Below, piece by piece: positions 52,763 through 60,209 of a DNA stretch of 64,000 nucleotides (positions are counted from its first letter, which is position 1; every line of letters starts with the position of its first letter). The notes below the pieces were generated by a model. The model had not been told where the DNA came from and searched no databases. It was given only the letters and a program-made list of their open reading frames with translations. This DNA comes from Sphingobacterium spiritivorum ATCC 33861 (GTDB lineage: Bacteria; Bacteroidota; Bacteroidia; Sphingobacteriales; Sphingobacteriaceae), in the NCBI RefSeq assembly GCF_000143765.1, contig NZ_GL379770.1:1204903-1268902 (forward strand), read 5' to 3'. The position numbers were made by a program, and so were the translations under genes.

Positions 52763-53137
52763 TTGACAAAACAGTTTTATATATATGTCTTATTGCTCTC
52801 ATTTGTTATGCAGATGTTTGTCAGGGTTGCTATTGTTGTGGATTACAGTACAAACAAATCGTTGTATCTGCAGTATTGTGAAAACAAATCACGGCCGGAA
52901 TTACATTGTAACGGACAATGTGTTCTGATGAAAAAACTAAAAAAACAGGAGGAAAAGGAAAGTAAACAGGTATCACAGAAACTGGAATATCTGGCCTTTT
53001 TCCATGAGGTAGAAAAAATTGAATTCAATAAACCTCGCTTACATTTTATAACTGACACAAACCTCTCCGGACTTATCTGTAATTACAGTTTCGAGTTTGT
53101 GGTTTCCATTTTCAGACCACCGCTCACCAGCATCTGA
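52763..53137 (+). CDS. Small membrane-anchored Cys-motif protein 2
   Basis: About 124 residues from TTG 52763. A hydrophobic helix (FYIYVLLLSFVMQMFVRVAI) is followed by QYCENKSRPELHCNGQCVL, a Lys/Glu-rich segment, and the end FRPPLTSI. It shares the CxN-x(7)-CxGxC pattern with the gene at 51352. The ATG at 52718 would add 15 residues but would place the promoter inside the gene. Two copies around one regulator suggest related but separate roles. Confidence 0.68.
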   Translation: MTKQFYIYVLLLSFVMQMFVRVAIVVDYSTNKSLYLQYCENKSRPELHCNGQCVLMKKLKKQEEKESKQVSQKLEYLAFFHEVEKIEFNKPRLHFITDTNLSGLICNYSFEFVVSIFRPPLTSI

Positions 53138-53208
53138 TTTTCCGGAGATCGCTTTATCAGGATACAGTCTTTTGATATCCCCCTTTTTTATTACGATGAA
53201 GAATAGTA

Positions 53209-53235
53209 ATACAGTTAGTATAGTTGTAACTGTAT
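53209..53235. promoter_or_regulatory. Perfect 9-base inverted repeat with 9-base spacer
   Basis: ATACAGTTA (53209-53217) and TAACTGTAT (53227-53235) are perfect inverted repeats, in the 285-base space between small Cys protein 2 and the FixH-like gene. It is either an operator for the downstream operon or a weak terminator for the upstream gene; no T-tract follows. Confidence 0.4.
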
Positions 53236-53422
53236 GCTATATTTCCTGCGGACTGAAAAAATAAGGTGTGCTATATCTCCCGATTGATAACATTTAATAC
53301 TATGCTGATACGTCTGTCTGATGATGTTCAGGCGGGCAGCATATCCTAGGCTGAAGTAAGCAAACCCGCTTTTAAAGAAGCTGTTTTGTATGATTCTTCG
53401 GTATTCAAACAACTTTCAAAAT

Positions 53423-53938
53423 ATGATTAAAAATAATAGAAAAGCAGGTCTTTTGGCAATGATCTGCCTGCTGCTTACACTTACATACAGCTGTGGTGAT
53501 ACAACAAAAAGCAATAATCTGAGAAGTGAAAATAAACCGGATACTGTAAATCAGACTATCGATCTCTCCAATGTAAGGGAAGCAAAATATGCCCGCACTT
53601 TAGCTACTGTTACCAAAGATGACGGACGTGTATCTGTTTCCTGCCTGCTTCCTGCAGAGGTAAAGACTGGAAGCAACCCGATCCGGTTTGTACTTCATAA
53701 TACCGATAAAAATAATTCTCCTGAACTGGAGGGTTACAGCATTGCTTTAGAGCCTTATATGCCTGCTATGGGACACGGCTCTTCCGGAAATAAGAATGCT
53801 GAAGGAACAGGAGAGGGACATTACCGGGGAACAGTTCAGCTTTCTATGCCCGGCGAATGGCTTATCAAAGCAAAATTGCTAAAGGATGGGAATGTTGTGT
53901 CTCAGGATAGTCTCGTTTTCCCCGTACTGGTAAAATAA
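53423..53938 (+). CDS. FixH/YtkA-like lipoprotein
   Basis: A 171-residue protein with lipobox-like TYSC (Cys24), so probably envelope-anchored. The mature domain has the YtkA/FixH pattern: GSNPIRFVLHNTD, EPYMPAMGHGSSGNKNA and GHYRGTVQLSMPGEWLIKAK. The Met/His-rich PYMPAMGHGS segment is the type that binds copper in related proteins. The frame is open from 53390, but ATG 53423 gives the signal. It is separated by 114 bases from the MbnP-like gene. Confidence 0.75.
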   Translation: MIKNNRKAGLLAMICLLLTLTYSCGDTTKSNNLRSENKPDTVNQTIDLSNVREAKYARTLATVTKDDGRVSVSCLLPAEVKTGSNPIRFVLHNTDKNNSPELEGYSIALEPYMPAMGHGSSGNKNAEGTGEGHYRGTVQLSMPGEWLIKAKLLKDGNVVSQDSLVFPVLVK

Positions 53939-54052
53939 GTCATTGAGCCATAAGCGAACAGTATAAAACTTATGAAAGCTTTCTTAGCAATATTTACTGA
54001 CAAACAGTTTTTAAATAATACCCGTTTTTTAAACCCTAATAAAAAGTAAAAA

Positions 54053-54925
54053 ATGAATACATCCATTATAAAACAATATGTAGCGGCAGCAGCTTTGTTG
54101 CTGACTGTGATACTGACCAACTCATGTAGTAAAAACAATGTTCCCGAACCGGATGCAGACAAGATGGGACAATTTTCCATTGAATTCGACAATATTGTCG
54201 GTGAAGAGACGCTTGGATTTGAACCCCGCAGTTATACAAATGCAAAGGGGGAGAAGTTTAGAATTAAGCAATTGCAGTATTTTATCAGCAATATCAAACT
54301 GTATAAGAATGATGGTTCTTCTTATACTGTCCCGCAGGAAGAAAGTTATTTTTTGGTCAATGCTTCAGATCGTACTACCCGGTTTACCAGAGTACAGGCG
54401 CCGGAAGGAGATTATTCAAAAGTGCAGTTTGTATTAGGCATAGATAGTCTGCGTAGTACGATGCCGGTGGAAAAGAGAACAGGCGTGTTGTCTTTCAATC
54501 CCGAATCCGGGCATGCAGGAGGAGGGATGTACTGGGGCTGGAACAGTGGCTATATTTTCCTGAAACTGGAAGGATACTGTGATCTTATATCCGACAATCA
54601 ACAGGGAGATCCGACCGGAAATAAGCAATTCAAATACCATATCGGCGGTTTCGGCGGATACAATGCCCCTACACTAAATAATATCAAGACGATAACCGTA
54701 GATCTTAAATCTGCCGGCATTGCTCAGGTCAGAGCAGGTATGCGTAGCAATGCGCATCTCTTTGTGGATATCATGAAGATTTTTAACGGACCTAATGCGT
54801 TTAGTATAGTTGCCCATCCTAATGTGATGTTCAGCGAATACAGTGTCAATATTGCGAACAATTTTCCGGCTATGTTTTCTCATGATCACACGGAGAATTT
54901 TGTGAAAAGTGAAGACGAGTTATAA
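54053..54925 (+). CDS. MbnP-family lipoprotein
   Basis: A 290-residue lipoprotein (lipobox TNSC, Cys25). The family features are IKQLQYFISNIKLYKNDGS, the central motif GMYWGWNSGYIFLKLEGY (Trp161 and Trp163), FKYHIGGFGG and the C-terminal His cluster MFSHDHTENF. In methanotroph copper proteins of this group (MbnP, CorA) a Trp is converted to kynurenine and helps bind Cu(I). Trp161/163 are the natural candidates here; the modification is inferred. It is followed, 3 bases later, by the di-heme gene that would do the oxidation. Confidence 0.86.
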   Translation: MNTSIIKQYVAAAALLLTVILTNSCSKNNVPEPDADKMGQFSIEFDNIVGEETLGFEPRSYTNAKGEKFRIKQLQYFISNIKLYKNDGSSYTVPQEESYFLVNASDRTTRFTRVQAPEGDYSKVQFVLGIDSLRSTMPVEKRTGVLSFNPESGHAGGGMYWGWNSGYIFLKLEGYCDLISDNQQGDPTGNKQFKYHIGGFGGYNAPTLNNIKTITVDLKSAGIAQVRAGMRSNAHLFVDIMKIFNGPNAFSIVAHPNVMFSEYSVNIANNFPAMFSHDHTENFVKSEDEL

Positions 54926-54928
54926 GGT

Positions 54929-55990
54929 ATGAAGAAGATTAGTGTATTGCTGGTATTGACACTGTTGATATGGGCATGTAAAAAGGGAGAGGATACCTTG
55001 CCCGATCTGTTTCCCGGATTTATGAAATCCGTTCATTTTCCTGATCCTGTTTATGATTTTTCACGTAATGAGATTAGCAGAGAGGGTTTTGAATTAGGGA
55101 AACGCTTGTTTTATGAGCCTCGTCTTTCGCGCAACAATACCATCGCCTGTGGCAGTTGCCATATACAATCAGCTGCATTTACACACCACGGACACGATGT
55201 GAGTCATGGTATTGATGATCGTCTGGGTACCCGTAATCCGATGCCTATCATGAATGTGGCCTGGCAGAAGGAGTTCTTTTGGGATGGAGGTGTATTTGAT
55301 CTGGATCTGGCTGCGGTAAATGCGATTACCAATCCGGTAGAAATGGATGAAACTATTCCTAATGTATTACGCAAATTGCGTGCACATCCGGAATATCCGG
55401 CTTTGTTCAAAAGAGCTTTTGGTTCGGAAGAAATTACGGATGCACGTTTTTTTAAGGCATTGTCTCAGTTTATGCTGATGGCCGTCAGTGATCAGTCCAA
55501 ATATGATAAAGTAAGACGAAACGAAGAAGGTGCTTCATTTACAGCGTCTGAACAAAGAGGCTATCTCTTTTTTCAGAAAAATTGCTCTACCTGCCACAGT
55601 GAACCCTTGTTTACGGATCGTAGCTACCGTAACAACGGATTGGAGCCAAACAGATCGAATGACATCGGGAGAGACTCTGTAACCTTGAATCCCGCTGATA
55701 AATATAAATTCAAAGTGCCAAGCCTGCGTAATCTGGCCTATACTGCTCCATATATGCATGACGGACGGTTCCTGACACTCAACAGAGTCATCGAACACTA
55801 TCGTAGCGGCATGGTTGATTCGCCGACATTAGATCCGGTGTTCAGACAGCAGGATGGCCGCTTGGGAATCCCGATGACTGAACAAGAAAAGGAGGATCTG
55901 CTGGCTTTTCTGAATACGCTTAATGACCGGGCTTTTGTTACCAATCCACTACTGGCCGAACCGGAAACCGGAGGCTTTCTTGTCAAATAA
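54929..55990 (+). CDS. MauG/MbnH-like di-heme cytochrome c peroxidase-family lipoprotein
   Basis: A 353-residue lipoprotein (lipobox IWAC, Cys17) with two heme c motifs, CGSCH (74-78) and CSTCH (219-223). Conserved features include LGKRLFYEPRLSRN, WQKEFFWDGGVF (inter-heme Trp region) and YMHDGRFLTLNRVIEHY. It belongs to the cytochrome c peroxidase / MauG superfamily; gene fusion-like spacing (3 bases) to MbnP makes MbnH-type action on that protein the most likely role. A peroxidase that reduces H2O2 is the alternative. Confidence 0.87.
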   Translation: MKKISVLLVLTLLIWACKKGEDTLPDLFPGFMKSVHFPDPVYDFSRNEISREGFELGKRLFYEPRLSRNNTIACGSCHIQSAAFTHHGHDVSHGIDDRLGTRNPMPIMNVAWQKEFFWDGGVFDLDLAAVNAITNPVEMDETIPNVLRKLRAHPEYPALFKRAFGSEEITDARFFKALSQFMLMAVSDQSKYDKVRRNEEGASFTASEQRGYLFFQKNCSTCHSEPLFTDRSYRNNGLEPNRSNDIGRDSVTLNPADKYKFKVPSLRNLAYTAPYMHDGRFLTLNRVIEHYRSGMVDSPTLDPVFRQQDGRLGIPMTEQEKEDLLAFLNTLNDRAFVTNPLLAEPETGGFLVK

Positions 55991-56004
55991 TTGGAATTAC
56001 AATC

Positions 56005-56949
56005 ATGAAAAAAATAAAATATATATGTTTAGCAATCCTGTTTTCCCTGTCACTTCTGCCACATGCACATGGATGTGATATATGTGGCTGTGGAGTCGGT
56101 AGTTATTATCTTGGAATATTACCCGACTTTAACAAACGTTTTATAGGATTGCGCTATCAGCACAAGTCGCTGCTTACACATTTAGGGCCGACCGGGAACA
56201 GGACACCTATTACAGCAGACGAAACTTATCAAAGTATGGAGTTGTGGGGTGCATGGAATATCGGAAGCAGATGGCGTATCATGACGATATTGCCGTATAA
56301 TTTTAATACCAGATATATTAAGGGGTCGGGAGAAAGAGGTAAGAAAGACGGATTAGGCGATCTCGTGGTAATGGGATATTACAAATTATTTGAAAAGAGT
56401 ACCAGTACATCCGCAGATCAGCTTCTGGCACATTCACTCTGGATAGGAGGTGGTGTTAAAGCTCCTACAGGAAAGTACGATAATGCCGAACGTAGCGGTG
56501 TTTCTCAGGATTCGCCTAATAACTTTCAATTAGGAACCGCCAGTACTGACTTTATGATCAATCTGGCTTATGATATCCGTCTCATGGATGCGGGACTTAA
56601 TGTAAATAGTACTTATAAACTAAATACGGCAAATAAGTACGATTACCGGTATGCGAATAAGTTTACTGCAAATGGTCTTTTGTATTACAAATTCAATATA
56701 AAGAATCAGGTTCGTATTGCTCCGAATGCGGGTGTTATTTATGAGACTCAGCCTAAGGATGTCGTGTATGGTCAATATGATGTGGCCCAATCCGGTGGTT
56801 ATTCGACCACTGCAATAGCAGGAATAGAGGTGAATATCGGTAAAATCTCTCTGGGCGGGAATTATCAGACTCCGATGGGGCAACAGTTGGCTGATGGACG
56901 TGCCAAAGCAGGAGATCGGTTTATGACTCATATTTCCTATAGTTTTTAA
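56005..56949 (+). CDS. Outer-membrane beta-barrel with Cys-rich mature N-terminus
   Basis: A 314-residue protein with a signal peptide ending HAHG; the mature end starts CDICGCGVG (Cys24, Cys27, Cys29), likely a metal-binding hook. The rest is a beta-barrel of the Phenol_MetA_deg-like transporter group (YYLGILPDFNKRFIGLRYQH, GGGVKAPTGKYDNAE, GQQLADGRAKAGDRFMTHIS). Together with MbnP/MbnH it may carry metal or small molecules across the outer membrane. A lipobox is not evident, so the Cys are probably free. It starts 14 bases after the di-heme gene. Confidence 0.8.
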   Translation: MKKIKYICLAILFSLSLLPHAHGCDICGCGVGSYYLGILPDFNKRFIGLRYQHKSLLTHLGPTGNRTPITADETYQSMELWGAWNIGSRWRIMTILPYNFNTRYIKGSGERGKKDGLGDLVVMGYYKLFEKSTSTSADQLLAHSLWIGGGVKAPTGKYDNAERSGVSQDSPNNFQLGTASTDFMINLAYDIRLMDAGLNVNSTYKLNTANKYDYRYANKFTANGLLYYKFNIKNQVRIAPNAGVIYETQPKDVVYGQYDVAQSGGYSTTAIAGIEVNIGKISLGGNYQTPMGQQLADGRAKAGDRFMTHISYSF

Positions 56950-56973
56950 CAAATATTTTAGCAATTCATAGTC

Positions 56974-57465
56974 ATGAAAGCAACAAGTACGTTATATTTG
57001 ATACTTTATTTAATGGTCTTTTGTATAACCTCCTGTACTTCTGAAAATTCAAAATCAGACAGACAGAAAAATCAGGAAGAGACACCTGATAAAACGAAGG
57101 AGCAGGCTCCAGTCCATGATTATCTGATGGAAGGAAATAAAGGGGTAGGGACTATCAATCAGTTTGAGAGAAAACCGTTTGATTCCCGGTTGGCAGATCA
57201 GGGCAATAAGCTCTTTATAGTCAAATGTACCATCTGTCATGAAGTAAAGGAAGATAAAATCGGACCGGCACTTTATGGTGTTACGAAGAAAAGGACACCT
57301 GAATGGATACTCAATATGATATTGACACCCGATCAGATGCTGGCAAAGGATCCGGATGCTATAGCGCTGAGTCAGTCATACGATGGTATGATGACGGCTA
57401 TGGGACTGAACGAACAAGAAGCAAAATCTATTTTAGAATATCTGAGAAAAGAGGATGCAAAATAA
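56974..57465 (+). CDS. Cytochrome c lipoprotein
   Basis: A 163-residue lipoprotein (lipobox ITSC, Cys21) with one heme c motif CTICH (85-89), then GPALYGVTKKRTPEWI and Met candidates for the sixth ligand (MMTAMG). It is a class I monoheme cytochrome c probably feeding electrons to, or taking them from, the di-heme enzyme encoded upstream. It is 24 bases from the barrel gene and 23 bases before the SOD start. Confidence 0.88.
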   Translation: MKATSTLYLILYLMVFCITSCTSENSKSDRQKNQEETPDKTKEQAPVHDYLMEGNKGVGTINQFERKPFDSRLADQGNKLFIVKCTICHEVKEDKIGPALYGVTKKRTPEWILNMILTPDQMLAKDPDAIALSQSYDGMMTAMGLNEQEAKSILEYLRKEDAK

Positions 57466-57488
57466 ATAAGCTGTTAAAAACACATGAT

Positions 57489-58223
57489 ATGGAAAACAAG
57501 AACAGAAGAACCTTTATTAAAAATAGTCTTGGCCTGACAACAGGGCTACTGATGACACAGGTATTGACCGGATCGGCAGTTCCGTCAATATTAGGAGGCG
57601 CAGATAAATTCCGTTTTGCTAAGGCAGCGTTGCCTTATGGCTATGCTGATCTGGAGCCGGCTATTGATGCACAGACTATGCAGATACATTACGAAAGACA
57701 CTATAACAATTATGTGGTAGCTGCCAATGAAGCTATAGAAGCAGAAAAAGTGGATGTAAAGCAGGCTCAGGATCTTTTGAGAAATATCTCAAAGTATTCC
57801 GGCAAACTTCGTAATAATGCAGGTGGAGCGTATAATCACGAATTGTTCTGGTCGGTATTGAGACCTGTACGTACAGATAACAAGCCTGGTGGAAGTCTGG
57901 CAAAAGCTATTGATACAGCATTCGGGTCATTTGATAAGTTTAAAGAAGAATTCACTAAAACAGCCTTATCACAGTTTGGAGCGGGTTGGGCATGGTTGGT
58001 AGCTGATCAGGGTAAACTCAAAATCGGTGGAACTCCTAATCAGGATAATCCGTTGATGGATATTTCTGCATTTAAGGGAGTACCTCTTCTTGGCCTGGAT
58101 GTCTGGGAGCATGCTTATTATCTGCATTATCAGAATAAACGTGTAGAATATGTAAATAGCTGGTGGTCATTAGTCAACTGGGATAGGGTTCAGCAGTATT
58201 TTGATAAATCCGATAAAGGATAA
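57489..58223 (+). CDS. Fe/Mn superoxide dismutase with a Tat signal
   Basis: A 244-residue protein: twin-arginine signal (NRRTFIKNSLGLTTGLLM), then the mature SOD. Metal ligands are His67 (IHYERHYNNYV), His117 (NHELFW), Asp204 and His208 (LDVWEHAYYLHY). It converts superoxide to peroxide and oxygen in the periplasm, which would supply H2O2 to the di-heme enzyme. The frame is open from 57303, but that part overlaps the cytochrome gene; the Tat signal begins at ATG 57489. It is the last gene of the operon. Confidence 0.92.
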   Translation: MENKNRRTFIKNSLGLTTGLLMTQVLTGSAVPSILGGADKFRFAKAALPYGYADLEPAIDAQTMQIHYERHYNNYVVAANEAIEAEKVDVKQAQDLLRNISKYSGKLRNNAGGAYNHELFWSVLRPVRTDNKPGGSLAKAIDTAFGSFDKFKEEFTKTALSQFGAGWAWLVADQGKLKIGGTPNQDNPLMDISAFKGVPLLGLDVWEHAYYLHYQNKRVEYVNSWWSLVNWDRVQQYFDKSDKG

Positions 58224-58233
58224 AGAATAATAC

Positions 58234-58263
58234 AGACAGGTACAATCGCTATCTGTCTTTTTT
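58234..58263 (+). terminator. First of two tandem terminators after SOD
   Basis: AGACAGGTA (58234-58242) pairs with TATCTGTCT (58250-58258) over nine pairs with one G-U, followed by TTTTT. Confidence 0.8.
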
Positions 58264-58265
58264 CT

Positions 58266-58302
58266 AAACAGGTATAAAGTCGAGCTTTATACCTGTTTTT
58301 TT
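58266..58302 (+). terminator. Second tandem terminator after SOD
   Basis: AAACAGGTATAAAG (58266-58279) and CTTTATACCTGTTT (58285-58298) pair perfectly over 14 bases around TCGAG, followed by T residues to 58302. Confidence 0.9.
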
Positions 58303-58308
58303 GTTAAT

Positions 58309-59124
58309 TTAAGGAATCACTTTTTCCTTTTGGAATCGTTTTTTATATTCCTGAGGTGATTCTCCTATCAATTCTTTGAATACAGTGCTAAAGGCAGAAA
58401 GACTATTGTATCCTACAGCATGCATGATTTCGATAATATCCATGCGGCTATTTTCTATAAGTTCAAGTGCTTTCTGCACTCTGACGGATTTGACAAATTG
58501 AAATAAGGTGCTGCCTGTTTCTTTTTTAAACCATCTTGATAAAGTCCTTTCGGAAAGATGAAATTTTTGTGCCAGATGCTGAATATCAAGCGGACCTTTT
58601 ATGTGATTCTGAATGTAAGTAATGCTTTCCTGTAAGACCTCTGAGGCTGGGGCAGGCACAAATAGTTTTAAAGGAGTAGAAAGAGCTACCGGAAGTATAT
58701 GTCTAATGGCAGCAATACAGTATTCTTTGAGTTCCGGATCTCTTTCTTTTTTCCAATGACTGAAACCGAATTGGAGTAACTCTTCTATTAAGGTATTAGG
58801 AGCGTATACGGCCAAACTGTTAAAAAAATCAGCATGAAATTCATTCTTCTCAGGTTCTAAAAACAAGGTTCTCAGTTTGATTTGTTCCGATTTTGAAATT
58901 AATTTATATATCGTACCTGAAGGAATCCAGGCGTAATACTTATCCGGAATGTACAGTGTGTCTCCTTCAGTATGGAGATATAGTACACCATTCTCAGGAG
59001 ATATCAACTGATCCAGTTGATGGTGATGAAAGCTGGTATTTAAGAAACGAAATAATCTTATATCTAATATACCATCCGAAAAATTAGACAAACTGCCGTC
59101 ATCTTGTATTGATAATCTGGACAT
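58309..59124 (-). CDS. AraC-family transcriptional regulator with cupin-like N-terminus
   Basis: A 271-residue protein. The N-terminal cupin-like region (GVLYLHTEGDTLYIPDKYYA) is followed by the AraC HTH: LDIQHLAQKFHLSERTLSRW and IEIMHAVGYNSLSAFSTVFK, ending KELIGESPQEYKKRF. It converges on the SOD operon and diverges from the TetR gene. Targets are unknown. Confidence 0.88.
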   Translation of the reverse strand: MSRLSIQDDGSLSNFSDGILDIRLFRFLNTSFHHHQLDQLISPENGVLYLHTEGDTLYIPDKYYAWIPSGTIYKLISKSEQIKLRTLFLEPEKNEFHADFFNSLAVYAPNTLIEELLQFGFSHWKKERDPELKEYCIAAIRHILPVALSTPLKLFVPAPASEVLQESITYIQNHIKGPLDIQHLAQKFHLSERTLSRWFKKETGSTLFQFVKSVRVQKALELIENSRMDIIEIMHAVGYNSLSAFSTVFKELIGESPQEYKKRFQKEKVIP

Positions 59125-59323
59125 AGTAAGCTGAATTAAAGTCTATTTGGGGAAATAGTTTTGTATACGTAGTGTGATCAATTGATTACATAAATATAAT
59201 CAATTTACAGGGAAAGAGAACGGTATAAATGAACACTTTCGAGAATGTATTCTGCTTTCTTTTTGGGAAACTGATGCCGACCGGCTTTGGCATAAGGAAA
59301 TGACAATATATAAAGAACAAAAA

Positions 59324-59341
59324 ACATACTGATTAGTAGGT
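59324..59341. promoter_or_regulatory. TetR operator candidate, copy 1
   Basis: ACATACTGATTAGTAGGT is nearly identical to the 18-base site at 60036-60053 (two differences). It lies just before the -7 element at 59349-59356 and would cover the -33 region of the TetR promoter. Confidence 0.7.
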
Positions 59342-59348
59342 TTTTGTT

Positions 59349-59356
59349 TATCTTTG
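59349..59356 (+). promoter_or_regulatory. -7 element TATCTTTG of the TetR gene
   Basis: TATCTTTG matches TAnnTTTG. No TTG is found at the -33 spacing; the operator copy occupies that place. Leader about 65 bases to the ATG at 59429. Confidence 0.5.
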
Positions 59357-59428
59357 TTGCAGATTTATCAAATACAGGTATTCAGATATCACTTTTGTTT
59401 TATGTGGTAAATAGGTATAGAATAAGAT

Positions 59429-60019
59429 ATGAAAAAGGCAGAAACAACCCGGCTTACTATATTACAAAAAGCATTTGAGCTCATCTATACAAAGGGATAT
59501 CAGACGAGCAGTGTAGATGATATACTCGCTACTACGCAGGTGACAAAAGGAGCATTCTATTATCATTTCAAAAATAAAGATGAAATGGGTGTTGCAATCA
59601 TCAATGAGCTAATGAAACCTGTCCTTATAAAAAGTTTTATTGAACCCCTGCAGCATGCCGAAAATCCTCTGGAAGCTATATACCAGCTGATGTATCATCT
59701 ACTGATGGAGAATGATTTTCTAAAGGTTGAATATGGCTGTCCGGCAGCAAATTTTACACAGGAAATGACCCCCTGGAATGCTGATTTCAGTAAAGCGCTT
59801 AATGATATCAGCAAACAATGGGTTAACATCATGACTGCTGTTATAGAAAAAGGACAGCAAAACGGATCTGTACGTAAAGATGTTAATGCGCAACAGGTAA
59901 CACTGTTCATCATGTCAGGCTATTGGGGAATACGAAATTTCGGAAAACTGGAAAATAGTAATAAAGTATATATATCATATTTAAATGAGCTTGAAAATTA
60001 CCTGAACAGCTTGAAATAA
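59429..60019 (+). CDS. TetR/AcrR-family transcriptional regulator
   Basis: A 196-residue protein. The N-terminal HTH is TRLTILQKAFELIYTKGYQT, then SVDDILATTQVTKGAFYYHF, and the C-terminal ligand domain contains LLMENDFLKVEYGCPAANF, with GCPAANF typical of a TetR subgroup. Matching dyads upstream and downstream of the gene suggest autoregulation and repression of the downstream small-membrane-protein genes. The ligand is unknown. Confidence 0.92.
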   Translation: MKKAETTRLTILQKAFELIYTKGYQTSSVDDILATTQVTKGAFYYHFKNKDEMGVAIINELMKPVLIKSFIEPLQHAENPLEAIYQLMYHLLMENDFLKVEYGCPAANFTQEMTPWNADFSKALNDISKQWVNIMTAVIEKGQQNGSVRKDVNAQQVTLFIMSGYWGIRNFGKLENSNKVYISYLNELENYLNSLK

Positions 60020-60035
60020 ATTTTTTTGACCTAAA

Positions 60036-60053
60036 ACATACCGATTAGTATGT
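60036..60053. promoter_or_regulatory. TetR operator candidate, copy 2
   Basis: ACATAC (60036-60041), CGATTA and GTATGT (60048-60053) form a perfect 6-base dyad. It lies 16 bases after the TetR stop and in front of the next gene cluster. Confidence 0.72.
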
Positions 60054-60088
60054 TTTGTTAAATTTTTGATATATATAAAATAAAAAAT

Positions 60089-60208
60089 ATGGAAACACAT
60101 CTATACATCGTTCCTGAGTTTACCCTTTCTGGTATACCAGTCCCTATACTTAGCACATTACCCTCTGTCCGGAAACGATTTACTGAACATAAAACTAGCA
60201 CAACATAA
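60089..60208 (+). CDS. Small hypothetical ORF after TetR operator
   Basis: A 39-residue frame from ATG 60089 (METHLYIVPEFTLSGIPVPI) whose stop (TAA) is separated by one base from the ATG of the next gene, so it could be the leader cistron of the TetR-controlled operon. It is too short to classify and may be only a leader sequence. Confidence 0.35.
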   Translation: METHLYIVPEFTLSGIPVPILSTLPSVRKRFTEHKTSTT

Positions 60209-60209
60209 T

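Larger units (their letters stand above)
59125..59428. other. Divergent regulatory region of AraC and TetR genes
   Basis: These 304 bases hold the predicted operator and promoter of the TetR gene (listed separately) near 59324-59356. A short ATG frame (59228 on) of 24 residues is too small to support. I see no other structure. Confidence 0.5.

Noticed and set aside
53215..53412. Minus frame of 65 residues
   Set aside because: Lies over the inverted repeat and the region before the FixH-like gene; the strong frames are on the other strand.
57303..57488. Upstream extension of the SOD frame
   Set aside because: It overlaps the cytochrome c gene in another frame and puts the Tat signal in the middle of the protein.
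59228..59302. Frame of 24 residues before the TetR gene
   Set aside because: Too short and located in the regulatory region.
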